The notes: a model not told the origin generated them from the letters alone. Shown: positions 44,383 through 54,222, numbered from the stretch's first letter. The stretch: DNA of 64,000 nt from Streptomyces orinoci (GCF_003121295.1 NZ_PHNC01000013.1:122745-186744), one strand, 5' to 3'. A program made the numbers and translations.

Positions 44383-44420
44383 CCGGGCCGGGGCGGACCA
44401 TCCGGTCCGCCCCGGCCCGG
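44383..44420 (+). terminator. 17-bp perfect stem terminator
   Basis: CCGGGCCGGGGCGGACC (44383-44399) and GGTCCGCCCCGGCCCGG (44404-44420) are exact complements with a 4-nt ATCC loop, starting 10 bp after the stop of the baeRF gene. This is the strongest hairpin I found in the window. Confidence 0.75.
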
Positions 44421-44493
44421 TGTGTGAACGGGCGGGCGCGCTCAAGTCCCCCTCCCCGGCCCGGCGTTGGGCCGCTTGTGCTGGACTGGCCCG

Positions 44494-44961
44494 ATGGAAG
44501 CCATCTGGACAAGCGCCGTCGCCGTGCTGGGCACCCTGCTGGGTGCCGTGGTCACCCACGCCTTCCAGCGCCTCGCCGCCCGCCGCACCGAGCGGTTCAC
44601 CCGCTCCGAGGCGCTCCGCCAGGAGCGCATAGCCGCCTATGGGGCGTTCGCCGGGGCGCTGGAGGACTACCGCCATGGGCAGACGGCGCGCTGGTACCGC
44701 GCGCAGGAGGATCCACGGGGGCCTTCGTTCACAGCGGCCCGGGACGAGGCCCACCGGCTGCGCACGGCGGCCCGGCAGGCGCTTTACCGGGTACGGCTGC
44801 TCACCGACGACCAGGAGGTGGTACGGGCCGCGGAGCGGGCCTACCGGTGCGTCTGGGAGGTGTCCAACGCGGTGGACCAGGCGGACCGGGACGCCCGCGA
44901 CGCGGATGCGCGGGAGGCGATCGAGGGGTTTGTGACCGGGGCGGGACCGCTGGTTCGCTGA
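44494..44961 (+). CDS. Small membrane-anchored coiled-coil protein, unknown
   Basis: The product is 155 aa. One N-terminal TM segment (AIWTSAVAVLGTLLGAVVTHAF) is followed by a charged helical domain rich in Arg, Glu and Ala (ARRTERFTRSEALRQERIAAY and later RAAERAYRCVWEVSNAVDQ). Proteins with this layout are common in Streptomyces and have no known role. An in-frame TTG at 44467 is an alternative start, but the ATG at 44494 places the TM at the very N-terminus as usual. Confidence 0.65.
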   Translation: MEAIWTSAVAVLGTLLGAVVTHAFQRLAARRTERFTRSEALRQERIAAYGAFAGALEDYRHGQTARWYRAQEDPRGPSFTAARDEAHRLRTAARQALYRVRLLTDDQEVVRAAERAYRCVWEVSNAVDQADRDARDADAREAIEGFVTGAGPLVR

Positions 44962-45029
44962 GCCCCCCGGCCCGAGGTGCGGCGCGAGGGTTCGGCCCCG
45001 CCGGCGCCGCAACGGGGCTCGCCACCGCC

Positions 45030-46091
45030 CTAGTTGGCGTGCTGGGCGATGAGCGCGCCCCTGAGCGCCCGCTCCCGGTAGGCGCAGAAGACCTTGGCCG
45101 GGTCGGTGTAGTAGTGCCAGGGCAGGGCGCCGACAAAGCCGTCCACCTGGCGGAACTGCTCCAGGGCCGCCGCATGGCTGCCCTGTCTGGTCAGGCAGTA
45201 GGCGAGCAGGTGGCGGGCCTCGGCGAGGCCCGGATGGCCAGGGTCCGCCGCGGCGAGGTCCCGCAGTGCGGTCTCGGTCAGTGTTCTCATCTCGGGCCAT
45301 CCATAGGCCTTGTCGGGCGCGTCGGAGTTGTGCTCGAACCAGCTGATGATCGGCAGCATGGTCAGCAGGCTGCCGGGCGGTGCCACGGCCGCGGCCCGGG
45401 CGGCGAAGTCCTGGGCAAGTTCGGCGGAGCCGCGCCACTTGGCGCACCAGTACTGGAGCGCGCTGCGGTGGGCCGCGTAGTGGTAGGGGGCGCGGGCGGT
45501 GACCTCGGCCCACAGCTGCCGCATCGCCTCGTGCGGGGCGCCGAGCCCCTTGTGGAGCGGGATCTGCGCGATATAGGGGGTGGGGTCGTCCGGCGGAGCC
45601 AGCGCCTGGGCGCGGGCGAAGTCCTGGCGGGCCTCGCCCAGCAGCCGGTGGAAGCCGGCGAACTGTTCGCGGGTGGTGCCGGCGGCCCTGGCCGAGCCGC
45701 GGATCTCCCAGGCGAGACTCACCTTCGCGGCCGCGTGGACCACGGCCGCGGCCGGGTCCTCCGGGCAGGCCGCCTGCCAGGCGCGCAGCCAGGAGTCCTC
45801 CTTGGCTGCCTGCCCGGCCAGGGCATCGACCAGATGGCTCCGGCGTTCCCAGTCGGTGCCGGCCATGGCCAGTGCCCGGGCGGCGGGCTGCCAGTCGCCC
45901 TGGGCGGCCGCGGTGAGCACGGCCTCGGTCGAGGGGTCGGCGAAGGCCCGGTCGGTCCGCTGCCGCTCCGGCGGCAACAGGTCCGCGCCGGCCCGGACGG
46001 CGAGGGTGGCGGCTCTGGCCGCCCGCCGCTTGTTGCGCAGCCAGAAGATCAGCATCAGCACAAGGATGGTGAAGGGGATGACCGCGGTCAT
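45030..46091 (-). CDS. Membrane-anchored TPR-like protein
   Basis: The product is 353 aa. A single N-terminal TM (VIPFTILVLMLIFWL) precedes a cytosolic alpha-solenoid-like region of TPR-style helices, for example QGDWQPAARALAM, ARQDFARAQALAPPDDPTPYIAQIPLHKG and TRQGSHAAALEQFRQVDG. Such domains hold protein complexes. It lies directly downstream of the M48 protease gene on the same strand, with GGAGACC before its ATG, so the pair probably forms one operon and the two proteins may work together at the membrane. Confidence 0.72.
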   Translation of the reverse strand: MTAVIPFTILVLMLIFWLRNKRRAARAATLAVRAGADLLPPERQRTDRAFADPSTEAVLTAAAQGDWQPAARALAMAGTDWERRSHLVDALAGQAAKEDSWLRAWQAACPEDPAAAVVHAAAKVSLAWEIRGSARAAGTTREQFAGFHRLLGEARQDFARAQALAPPDDPTPYIAQIPLHKGLGAPHEAMRQLWAEVTARAPYHYAAHRSALQYWCAKWRGSAELAQDFAARAAAVAPPGSLLTMLPIISWFEHNSDAPDKAYGWPEMRTLTETALRDLAAADPGHPGLAEARHLLAYCLTRQGSHAAALEQFRQVDGFVGALPWHYYTDPAKVFCAYRERALRGALIAQHAN

Positions 46092-46137
46092 GGGTAAAGA
46101 GGTCTCCGATGGTCCGGTCGGTTCCGGGGCGGGCGGG

Positions 46138-47803
46138 TCAGTGCGCGAGAAGGGTGCGCAGGGGGGTGGTGTCCGGGGTGTCGGCGGTGGCCGCCCGTAC
46201 CGCTGCCGCCAGGGCTTCCTCCAGGGCGTCCGGGTCCGGCCAGGCGCTGCTCGCGGGCAGCGTCAGGCGGGCCCGGTCGGACCAGGACAGCTGCCAGCGG
46301 GCGCCGTGGTGCTCCACCAGGGCCAGCTGGGCCAGCCGCCGCGTCCCCCGCCTCCAGGGCCGGCCGGAGGAATTCCCGGGCCGCCCGGCCGGTCGCCCGG
46401 GCCGCCTCCGGCGACTTGGGGAGCCGGTCCGCGACGAGCCAGAGCTGTCCCGCGTCGGCGGCGTCCAGCAGGGCCGCCAGCTCCGCCGGGGCACTGTCCG
46501 CCGGGGCGGTGTCCACCGCCATCCCGGCCGCCGCCAGGGCGGACCTCAGCGGTTGTGCCGCCTCCTGGGCCTGTGCGTACATCGCCCGGTGCACCAACTC
46601 CTGCCAGGTCACTCGCTCCAGGGCGAGTGCCTCGGGGGTGAGCACGGCGGATTCGACTTCCGCCAGCACCCGTTCGGTGTCCCGGAGCAGGGCCAGCGCC
46701 GGCCTGGCACCGTCCGCAGTGCGGCCGTCGTCCGGCAGGGCCTCGATGAGCCGGACCCGCTCGGCCACCGGCGGGTGCGAGTCATACGGGGTCGCCTCGG
46801 CCGGCGGCAGGGTGGTGTGCAGCTCCGCCAGGTTCATACGGCGCCGGGGATCGGCGAGCAGATGGCGCAGCCCGCCGAAGACCTCGCCGCGCGGCGGGAG
46901 AAGGCCCGCCGAGACGCCCATGGTGGCGTAGCTGTTGAGGTAGAAGTCCTGGACCGCGTCGAGAACAGCGGTCCGCCGCAGCGCCGATGCGGTGGCGTCG
47001 CGGCCCGCGACCTTGGCCGCGATCAGGTCGGCGGCCAGTTCCTGCTGCCGGCCCACACTGCTGGTGGCCCGCAGATAGAACCGTGCGTAGACCTGGAACG
47101 GCCTGGCCATCAGCCGGTAACCCAGGCCGGCGTTCTTGGTGCTGATGCGCCTGGGCCTGCGGCCCTTGCGCAGCGCCTTGGCGGCCGCCTGCTCCTGCCG
47201 GGAGCGCTCCTTGCCGATCCGCTGCTCCTCGCGCTCCTTGAACGCCTCGACGGTCCGTCCCACACAGTCGCGGCCCCGCCGGGTGATGCCGGCGAGCCGG
47301 GTGTCGGAATTGCCGTAGTGGCCGAGCTCATGGGCGATCACCGAGTGCAGCTGGGGCTCCGTCAGACCGGCCAGCAGCGGCACCCCGAGGAAGAGGCGGC
47401 GCCGCCCCGGAACGAGGCCCAGCAGCCGGGCGTCCTCGGCGACCGCGGCGTTCACCTCTCCGGTCAGCAGAATCTCATCCGGCGCCCGGGTACCGGACTG
47501 CTCGGCCAACCCCCGTACGGTGCGCCAGAGTTCGGGCTGTCCCGCCTCGGTGACGGGCAGCCCGGGCACCGTGTCGCCCCCGCCGGTGCCGAAGGTGAAG
47601 ACGCCCCGCAGAATCGGAAAGCCCAACAGAGCCAGGACCACGGTCAGTTTGATCGAGGCCAGGTGCACTCCCCGGGTCCAGACCGCGATATCGATGCCCA
47701 CGAGGGCGCCGAGAATGACCAGGGCGAGCAGATAGAAACCGGCCAGCAGCAGAATCGCGCGCAGCGCGCGCAGGCATGCGCCCACAGGGCAGAGTCCCCC
47801 CAT
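46138..47803 (-). pseudogene. M48 family membrane metalloprotease, apparent frameshift near the C-terminus
   Basis: Two hydrophobic segments (about 12-45 and 52-72) lead to the zinc motif HELGH (158-162) in VIAHELGHYGNSD and a later Glu ligand region GRQQELAADLIAAKV, as in HtpX/M48 proteases that cut membrane proteins. The reading frame stays normal to ALEAGDAA. The continuing frame then becomes an unlikely Gly/Pro/Arg-rich tail ending at 46088, while the neighbouring frame reads a natural sequence from RRLAQLALVEHHGARWQ to PLRTLLAH, ending at 46138. Removing one base from the C5 run at 46345-46349 joins them into 554 codons. The active site lies before the shift, so the protein could still fold. 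A sequencing error is possible. Confidence 0.8.
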
Positions 47804-47866
47804 GACTTTGCAAAGAGATCGTGAACGGAGGACATGGTATGCGCCATTCGAACGCCGCTGCGATCG

Positions 47867-47886
47867 TTTTCACCCAAGGATGAAAA
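47867..47886. promoter_or_regulatory. Dyad TTTTCA-N8-TGAAAA in the M48/ADP-ribosylglycohydrolase divergent promoter
   Basis: An AT-rich 20-bp dyad stands out in the 178-bp region between the divergent genes starting at 47803 (minus) and 47982 (plus). It could be an operator or part of a promoter. No adjacent regulator gene is seen. Confidence 0.35.
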
Positions 47887-47981
47887 GCGGGGTCCGGTCG
47901 CGGCCGCGCAATTCACTCGCCCGCACCGGCGGCCGGCGAGGAGAATGCTCCGGCCCGGCCATCGCCCCGAGGAGCTTCACC

Positions 47982-48944
47982 ATGACCAGCACCGGTCCCC
48001 GCCACGCCCACGCCTGTCTGGACGGCCTGGTGATGGGCGATGCCTTCGGCGACAGCTGGTTCACGCGCTCCGAGGAGAACCCCGGCGAGCAGTGGGCCGC
48101 GCGGCAACCGCGTCCGGGGCCCTGGCCATGGACGGACGACTCCGCCATGGCCTGTGTGCTGTTCGCCCATCTGACGGTCCATGGGGAGGTTCAACCCGGC
48201 CTCTTGGCAAGGGAGTTCGCCGCCGAATACGCCCGCGACCCGGGTCGCAAGTACGGCCCGTCGATGCACGGGGTGCTGCGCGAGATCGGCGGGGGCGGCG
48301 ACTGGCGGGCGGTGACCGCCGCACAGTTCGGCGGGCAGGGCTCGTACGGCAATGGCGCCGCGATGCGGGTGGCCCCGCTGGGTGCCTGGTTCCACGGCGA
48401 TCCGACGGCCGCCGGCGAGCAGGCCCGGCTGTCCGCGCTCACCACACATGCGCATCCTGAAGCGGTCGCGGGCGCCGTGGCAGTGGCCACCGCCGCGGCC
48501 CTGGCGGCCGCCGGGGAGGGCCGGGAGGCCCCGCCGCGCTCCGAGTTCCTGCGGGAGGTCGCCGACCGGGTGCCGCAAAGCGACGTCCGCTCGGGGATCC
48601 TGGTGGCCGCGCGCCTCCCGGAGCACACCTCGGTCCGCCATGCGGCGTCCGTGCTGGGCTCCGGTGCGCTGATCTCGGCCCCGGACACGGTCCCGTTCGC
48701 CCTGTGGTCGGCCGCCGGGCACCTGGACGACCTGCACGAGGCGCTGTGGCAGACCGTCGCCGGGTGGGGCGACCGCGACACCACCTGCGCGATCGCCGGA
48801 GGCATCGTCGCGGCCCGCACCGGCACCGACGGCATTCCCCCGGCCTGGCACCGGACCCGCGAGGCCCTCCCCGCCTGGAGCCGCTGGGCGCCGACGCGGC
48901 GGGGCCATGTCACGAACAGCCGCCGGGGCACCGGCACGGGATGA
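47982..48944 (+). CDS. ADP-ribosylglycohydrolase family protein
   Basis: The product is 320 aa. The family's binuclear metal motifs are visible: GLVMGDAFGDSW near the start, PWTDDSAMACVLF (T-D-D), and a late GWGDRDTTCAIAGGIVA (G-D-x-D-T). It removes ADP-ribose from proteins or small molecules, for example reversing a regulatory modification. GAGGAG precedes the ATG. It stands alone, divergent from the protease. Confidence 0.9.
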   Translation: MTSTGPRHAHACLDGLVMGDAFGDSWFTRSEENPGEQWAARQPRPGPWPWTDDSAMACVLFAHLTVHGEVQPGLLAREFAAEYARDPGRKYGPSMHGVLREIGGGGDWRAVTAAQFGGQGSYGNGAAMRVAPLGAWFHGDPTAAGEQARLSALTTHAHPEAVAGAVAVATAAALAAAGEGREAPPRSEFLREVADRVPQSDVRSGILVAARLPEHTSVRHAASVLGSGALISAPDTVPFALWSAAGHLDDLHEALWQTVAGWGDRDTTCAIAGGIVAARTGTDGIPPAWHRTREALPAWSRWAPTRRGHVTNSRRGTGTG

Positions 48945-48965
48945 GGGTCCGGGCCGCACACGCAT

Positions 48966-50384
48966 TCAGCCGGCCAGCCCGGCCTCCCACTTGCGCCGCC
49001 GCAGGACATATTCGCTGAAGAGATGGCGGCTCCGGTCCAGCAGCTCGCCTACCTCCGCGTCTCCGCGCGGTACCTCCGCCGACGGACGCCAGCGCTGCAC
49101 TGACTGCCCGGCCCAGGTGCGCAGTTTCACATCCGGGTCGTCCAGCAGCCCGACCGCCGCCCGCAGCGCCACTACGCCGCCGCGGGCGTTGAGCAGCCGG
49201 AAAGCGGCGATCCGGACGTGCCGTGGCCACTTGAGGTCGGTATGCCCCAGCAGCCAGTCGGCGGGGAGGTCCGGTGCCGAGGGCAGCAGAGCGAGGGCGG
49301 TCTGGCGTACCACGCCTGGGGACGGGTCCTCCAGCAGCGGCCGCAGCCGTTCGGTGTCCGTGAGGTCAAGTGCCCGCAGGCCGGCCACCGCCTGGGCCCG
49401 CACGCCGGGCACCGGGTGCGCCAGCAGCGGCCGGAGGAGCTCACCGTCCGTGCGCTCCCCGCACTCGGCCAGTCCGATGACGGCACCGGGCGGCAGGTCC
49501 GGCCCGGCTGCCGTGCAGCGCTCCCGGTACCAGCCCGCCGGGTGGCCGCCGAGCTGTCGTACCACATACCGGGCGCAAGCGCGCACCAGTGCGGACCGGT
49601 CGGTGAGGAAGGACTGGGCCTGCCGCGCCCGCCCGGCCCGCCGCAGGACAGTGACGCCCGCCGCACGGGTGCGCGGGTTCCGCGCGGTCAGCAGGGGCGT
49701 GAGCACCTCGTCCGGTACATCCTTGTCCACGTCCTCCCCCGGCCGAGCGGCCAGCGCCGCCGTGACACACAGGTCCTGGACCACGGTGTCCCCGTCCCGC
49801 GCGGCCGCACGGGCGAGTTGGACGGGGCCGAGGAGCCGCTGCTCGACGGCCAGCCGGTAGGTGAACCGCCGGACGGCGCGGTCGGGGTCGGCAAGGAGTG
49901 CGCTGAGCCGTCCCAGGGGTGCCGGGCGCAGGACCGCTCCGAGCAGACCGACGCCGAAGGCGCCTCGGTCGCGGCGGCCCACGCTCAGGATCAGCGGCGC
50001 CAGGGCGATGGCCGCCTCCAGGTCCAGGGCCTCGCGCAGCAGTTCCCGGGCGCGCTCGCGTACGGGCTCGGCCCAGTCGGCGGCGCGGATCACTACCAGC
50101 GGCAGCAGGCCGGGGTACCGGGCCGAGGAACGCACCGCCTTCTCACGGATCCGACCGTCGCCGTGGCACAAGGCCAGCGCGAGCCGGGACTCGGCCGGGT
50201 GCGCCGGGTCCACGGACGGAGGCTCCGGCAGCAGTCGCAGCCCGTACCGCCAGGCCGCCTCCCGCACCCCTTGGTCGAGGGCCAGCCAGTCGCCGGGGCC
50301 GCCGGCACCCACTGCCTCCCGCAGTGCCACGCCCTCCGCCAGGCGCATTGCCGCCGCTATCCCGCTCCTGGTGTCCTCACGCAT
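48966..50384 (-). CDS. HEAT-repeat-like protein, unknown
   Basis: The product is 472 aa made almost wholly of short helical pairs with HEAT-like spacing, for example DPDRAVRRFTYRLAVEQ, NPRTRAAGVTVLRRAG, HPVPGVRAQAVAGLRALD, DPSPGVVRQTALALLP and DPDVKLRTWAGQSVQRW. There is no signal peptide or TM segment. Such solenoids bind proteins or nucleic acid (DNA glycosylases AlkC/AlkD use the fold), but no catalytic residue is evident. It ends 21 bp from the convergent ADP-ribosylglycohydrolase. Confidence 0.75.
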   Translation of the reverse strand: MREDTRSGIAAAMRLAEGVALREAVGAGGPGDWLALDQGVREAAWRYGLRLLPEPPSVDPAHPAESRLALALCHGDGRIREKAVRSSARYPGLLPLVVIRAADWAEPVRERARELLREALDLEAAIALAPLILSVGRRDRGAFGVGLLGAVLRPAPLGRLSALLADPDRAVRRFTYRLAVEQRLLGPVQLARAAARDGDTVVQDLCVTAALAARPGEDVDKDVPDEVLTPLLTARNPRTRAAGVTVLRRAGRARQAQSFLTDRSALVRACARYVVRQLGGHPAGWYRERCTAAGPDLPPGAVIGLAECGERTDGELLRPLLAHPVPGVRAQAVAGLRALDLTDTERLRPLLEDPSPGVVRQTALALLPSAPDLPADWLLGHTDLKWPRHVRIAAFRLLNARGGVVALRAAVGLLDDPDVKLRTWAGQSVQRWRPSAEVPRGDAEVGELLDRSRHLFSEYVLRRRKWEAGLAG

Positions 50385-50503
50385 TGCTGTCCCGCTCCGT
50401 TTCCTGCCCTGGTGTCCGTCCGATCCTAGGGGGCCGGATTGCTGCCGGTCGTGAGGATTTCCGGCAGGCGACTTCCTGCGCGAAGGTGGCGGTCGGGGTC
50501 ATC

Positions 50504-50536
50504 GGTGCGGAGCGCACCGGGCGCCGTGACCGGCGC
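50504..50536. other. Two small hairpins in the catalase/HEAT intergenic gap
   Basis: The 300-bp gap 50385-50684 has no convincing gene. It contains GGTGCG-GAG-CGCACC (50504-50518) and GCGCCG-TGAC-CGGCGC (50521-50536) back to back, which could terminate the catalase transcript, or be part of the HEAT-gene promoter region. Confidence 0.35.
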
Positions 50537-50684
50537 TCGTGCCGTGCGGTGCCGCGCGGCCCGTGCAACGACTCTTGGCAGTAGGTGACTTGGTGCCGTC
50601 GTCCCTGTTTCTGCGGGCAGTGCGCCGCCCGGCAGCGGACCGGCCCTTGACTCCGCGCGAAACCCAACCGGCAAGCCCCAACGC

Positions 50685-52811
50685 TCAGTTGAGCAACCCC
50701 GGCCGCCGCGGGAAGCGGTGCCGTTCCAGTGCCGCGGCCAGTGCGTCCGCGACATCGGCCGGTTCCGCGGTGCCATTGCCGCTGAAGACTCCGTAGGAGG
50801 GGGCGGATTCGCCCAGGACCACATCCTCCGGCAGCTTGGCCTCGGTCAGCAGCCGGGTGCCCTCGCCGAAGACGGCCAGTGGCTTGCCGTGCCGGTACGC
50901 CTCCTCCACAAAGCGCACCGCCGCGGGGTCGGCGGAGAGTTCGCCGACCGCCTCCTTGCCGTCCGGGACGACGACCGCGTCATAGAGGACGGAGGCCATG
51001 GTGGGCAGGGCCCGGTCCACCTCCAGCCCATTGCCGTCCGCGGCGCGCAGCCTGCCCGCCTTGGCGGCCAGTACCTCCACAATGGCGCCCTGGTCGGTCA
51101 ACCGCTCGCGAAGTGCGGTGACTTGGGAAGCGTCGGTGCCGTCGGCGGCCAGTACGGCGACCTTGCGGGTGCGGATGCCCCCGGTGCCGGTGAGGTTCTC
51201 CTGGCTGAGGGCGGGTGAGGCGGCGGTGGTGATGCCCTCGGCCGCCGCCGGGGCGGGCAGGCCCAGGCCGTCCGCGACCTGGGCCGCCAGTTCGCCGTTG
51301 ACCTGGGCCAGGTTGCCGACCATGCGCTCGCGCACCGGCACCGACTCCACCTTGCCCAGCTCGAAGCGGAACGCCTCCACGATATGGCGCTGTTCCCAGT
51401 CGGACATGCTGTTCCAGAACAGCGCGGCCTGGCTGTAGTGGTCCTGGAAGCTCTCGCTGCGCACCCGGATCTTCTCGCCGTCCACCCGCTGGGCGTAGTG
51501 CCGGAACACCCCCGCGCCGCCGCCGGCCCCGGCGTGCGCGGGGCAGCCGCCGCCCAGGGAGTTGGGGAAGTAGTTGGTGCCGGGGTGGATGACCTGCTGG
51601 CCGAAGCCGTCGCGGTGGTTGTGGTTGACGTCCGCGAGGGGCCGGTTGACCGGCAGCTGGCTGAAGTTGGGGCCGCCCAGCCGGATCAGCTGGGTGTCCA
51701 GATAGGAGAAGTTGCGCCCCTGGAGCAGCGGGTCGTTGGTGAAGTCGATGCCGGGCACCACATTGGCGGTGTGGAAGGCGACCTGTTCGGTCTCGGCGAA
51801 GAAGTTCTGCGGGTTGCGGTTGAGGACCAGGCGGCCGATGGGCCGTACCGGCACCTGCTCCTCAGGGATGATCTTCGTGGCGTCCAGCAGGTCGAAGTCG
51901 AAGGAGAACTCGTCCTCCTCGGGCACCAGCTGGACGCCCAGCTCCCACTCCGGGTACTCCCCGGCTTCGATGGCCTCCCACAGGTCGCGGCGGTTGAAGT
52001 CGGGGTCGCGTCCGGCGGCGATCTGGGCCTCGTCCCAGACCAGGGAGTTGACGCCCAGCTTGGGCTTCCAGTGGAATTTCACAAAGGTGCCGCGTCCCTC
52101 GGCGGTGACAAACCGGAAGGTGTGCACCCCGAAGCCCTGCATCATCCGGAAGCTGCGCGGGATGGCCCGGTCGGACATCAGCCACATCAGCATATGGGTG
52201 CTCTCCGGCTGCAGGGAGCAGAAGTCCCAGAAGGTGTCGTGCGCGGAGGCGCCGGTGGGCATCTCATTGTGCGGTTCCATTTTCACCGCGTGTACGAAGT
52301 CCGGGAATTTGATGGCGTCCTGGATGAAGAACACCGGCATATTGTTGCCGACCAGGTCGTAATTGCCTTCCCGGGTATAGAACTTGGTGGCGAAGCCTCG
52401 GACATCGCGCACCGTGTCCGCGGAGCCGCGCGGGCCCTGTACGGTGGAGAAGCGGACGAACACCGGTGTCCGGCGGCCCGCTTCGGCGAGAAAGTCGGCG
52501 CAGGTGTACTCGCCCAGCGGCTCATAGTTCTCGAAGTAGCCATAGGCGCCCGCGCCGCGAGCGTGCACCACCCGCTCCGGGATCCGCTCATGGTCGAAGT
52601 GAGTGATCTTCTCCCGGTTGTGGAAGTCCTCCAGCAGGGTGGGCCCCCGGGTCCCGGCGCGCAGCGCGTTGTCGGTGTCGTCCACCCGCACACCCTGGTC
52701 GGTGGTGAGCGCGTCATGCCGGGGCGCGGCACGGAACTGTGCCAGTTGCTGGTCCTTGGCGTCCTGGGGTCCGGCGGTGCCCCGGCCTGCTGACTCGGAT
52801 TGAGCGGACAC
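50685..52811 (-). CDS. katE: Large-subunit (HPII-type) catalase with DJ-1-like C-terminal domain
   Basis: The product is 708 aa from a GTG with GGAAGGAAG upstream. The catalase core has the active-site His in [19 protein letters not shown], the Asn in [12 protein letters not shown], and the haem-ligand Tyr in [14 protein letters not shown]. The last 150 residues (about 555-700; [37 protein letters not shown]) are the flavodoxin/DJ-1-like domain that marks clade 2 catalases. It destroys hydrogen peroxide in the cytosol. The sigma-B-like site at 52892-52916 fits the stress control known for this class. Confidence 0.95.
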   Translation of the reverse strand: MSAQSESAGRGTAGPQDAKDQQLAQFRAAPRHDALTTDQGVRVDDTDNALRAGTRGPTLLEDFHNREKITHFDHERIPERVVHARGAGAYGYFENYEPLGEYTCADFLAEAGRRTPVFVRFSTVQGPRGSADTVRDVRGFATKFYTREGNYDLVGNNMPVFFIQDAIKFPDFVHAVKMEPHNEMPTGASAHDTFWDFCSLQPESTHMLMWLMSDRAIPRSFRMMQGFGVHTFRFVTAEGRGTFVKFHWKPKLGVNSLVWDEAQIAAGRDPDFNRRDLWEAIEAGEYPEWELGVQLVPEEDEFSFDFDLLDATKIIPEEQVPVRPIGRLVLNRNPQNFFAETEQVAFHTANVVPGIDFTNDPLLQGRNFSYLDTQLIRLGGPNFSQLPVNRPLADVNHNHRDGFGQQVIHPGTNYFPNSLGGGCPAHAGAGGGAGVFRHYAQRVDGEKIRVRSESFQDHYSQAALFWNSMSDWEQRHIVEAFRFELGKVESVPVRERMVGNLAQVNGELAAQVADGLGLPAPAAAEGITTAASPALSQENLTGTGGIRTRKVAVLAADGTDASQVTALRERLTDQGAIVEVLAAKAGRLRAADGNGLEVDRALPTMASVLYDAVVVPDGKEAVGELSADPAAVRFVEEAYRHGKPLAVFGEGTRLLTEAKLPEDVVLGESAPSYGVFSGNGTAEPADVADALAAALERHRFPRRPGLLN

Positions 52812-52891
52812 GCGTGCACTTCCTTCCGTGTCGGGGTCACGGTTCTGTCGGGCGTCGGCACGGTGCCGCTCGCCTTCCCAGGCTCACCCGG

Positions 52892-52916
52892 CTTCCCGGC
52901 GCGGGCAATCCGAAAC
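52892..52916 (-). promoter_or_regulatory. Sigma-B-type promoter motif (catalase)
   Basis: Minus strand: GTTT (52916-52913), 15 bp, GGGAAG (52897-52892), 80 bp before the GTG at 52811. Catalase genes under sigma-B control are known in Streptomyces, so this site supports the meaning of the motif set. Confidence 0.55.
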
Positions 52917-53077
52917 CGCCGGGCCGGGGTGGGCCGAAGCGCCTCGACTGGAGTAATGGCCGGGAGTGTGCGAGCCTGCTTCTGAGTCGTTCCGGCCACG
53001 GACGGTCAAGAGGGCATCCGCCCCGCACGTTCCAAACAGCCGGTGCCGCGGCGCCAAGAGCGCGAGTTACGGCGGCC

Positions 53078-53188
53078 GAAACTCCATTGAAACTCCATCA
53101 CGACGCGATATGCGCGATAAGCGCGATATGACGGGCCAACCGCCTCCGGTGGGCCGGCTGTCTCCGGTATGCCAACCGCCTCCGGTGA
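53078..53188. repeat. Three stacked tandem-repeat arrays before the glycan operon
   Basis: The 438-bp gap 52812-53249 ends in an odd stretch. GAAACTCCAT occurs twice at 11-bp spacing (53078-53098). Three 9-bp units GCGATATGC, GCGATAAGC and GCGATATGA follow (53105-53131). Then come three 18-bp units, the outer two starting GCCAACCGCCTCCGGTG and the middle one degenerate (53135-53152, 53153-53170, 53171-53188). It lies 60-170 bp before the epimerase ATG and so inside its likely promoter or leader. Confidence 0.7.
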
Positions 53189-53249
53189 GGCCCGCGCGCT
53201 TTTGTCCCCGGCGGCCGCCTTCCGGCCCGTCAGCCGAAGGAGTGTGATC

Positions 53250-54212
53250 ATGGACGAACGACGCTGGACCCGTGCGGTGGTCACCGGTGGGGCCGGATTC
53301 GTCGGATCCCACCTGTGCGAGCGGCTGCTGGGCGAGGGCATCGAGGTGTGGTGCGTGGACAACCTGGTCACCGGCGCCCGCGCCAATATCGCCCATCTGG
53401 AGGGCGATCCGGGCTTCACCTTCCTCGAGGCCGATGTCTCCCGGGACGACAGCCTGGCCGCCATACCCGGGCGGGTGGGGCTGGTGCTCCATCTGGCCTG
53501 CCCGGCCTCCCCCGCCGACTATCTGCGGCTGCCCATCCAGACCCTGGAGGCGGGCAGCAGCGGCACCCATAACGCCCTGGAGCTGGCCCGCCGGGACGGG
53601 GCGCGGTTTCTGCTGGCCTCCACCTCGGAGGTGTACGGGGACCCGCTCGAGCACCCGCAGCGCGAGGGGTACTGGGGCAATGTCAACCCCATCGGGCCGC
53701 GCAGCGTCTACGACGAGTCCAAGCGGTATGCGGAGGCGCTGGTCACCGCCTACCGGCGCACCCATGGCACGGACACCGCGATTGTGCGGATCTTCAATAC
53801 CTATGGCCCGCGGATGCGGGCGGGCGACGGCCGGGCAGTGCCCACCTTTATCCGGCAGGCGCTGGACGGTGAGCCGCTGACGGTGGCGGGGGACGGCAGC
53901 CAGACCCGTTCGCTGACCTATGTGGACGACACGGTGGACGGCATCCTGGCGCTGGCCGCCAGCGGCCGCCCCGGCCCGGTCAACATCGGCAGCTCCGATG
54001 AGACCACCATGCTCGAACTGGCCCGGCACATCGTGGACTTGACCGGTTCGGCGTCCACCATCGAGTTTGTGGACCGCCCGGCGGACGACCCGGCCAAGCG
54101 CCGCCCCGACACCACGGCCGCGCGCCGGGAACTGGGCTGGCGGCCGCGCTTCGAGTGCACGGAGGGCCTCAAACGGACGGTGGAGTGGTTCGCCCGGTCC
54201 GCCCGGGTGTGA
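53250..54212 (+). CDS. NAD-dependent sugar epimerase/decarboxylase (UDP-glucuronate decarboxylase-like SDR)
   Basis: The product is 320 aa, an extended SDR. The NAD-binding glycine motif is TGGAGFVGS (13-21), the Ser/Thr is in [12 protein letters not shown], and the Y-x-x-x-K is [16 protein letters not shown] and the [10 protein letters not shown] segment are characteristic of UDP-xylose synthase/dTDP-glucose dehydratase relatives. It makes an activated sugar for the glycan cluster that follows. AAGGAG precedes the ATG. Confidence 0.87.
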   Translation: MDERRWTRAVVTGGAGFVGSHLCERLLGEGIEVWCVDNLVTGARANIAHLEGDPGFTFLEADVSRDDSLAAIPGRVGLVLHLACPASPADYLRLPIQTLEAGSSGTHNALELARRDGARFLLASTSEVYGDPLEHPQREGYWGNVNPIGPRSVYDESKRYAEALVTAYRRTHGTDTAIVRIFNTYGPRMRAGDGRAVPTFIRQALDGEPLTVAGDGSQTRSLTYVDDTVDGILALAASGRPGPVNIGSSDETTMLELARHIVDLTGSASTIEFVDRPADDPAKRRPDTTAARRELGWRPRFECTEGLKRTVEWFARSARV

Positions 54213-54222
54213 AGCAACTGCC

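Noticed and set aside
46088..46137. ATGA overlap between the unshifted M48 frame and the TPR gene
   Set aside because: The unshifted tail is not protein-like; the other frame encodes a natural C-terminus ending at 46138, so the overlap is coincidence.
52966..53247. A 93-codon plus-strand frame ending 2 bp before the epimerase ATG, with repeat-encoded RDM and PPPV units
   Set aside because: No ribosome site, poor codon bias, and the repeats explain the openness; kept only as a repeat finding.
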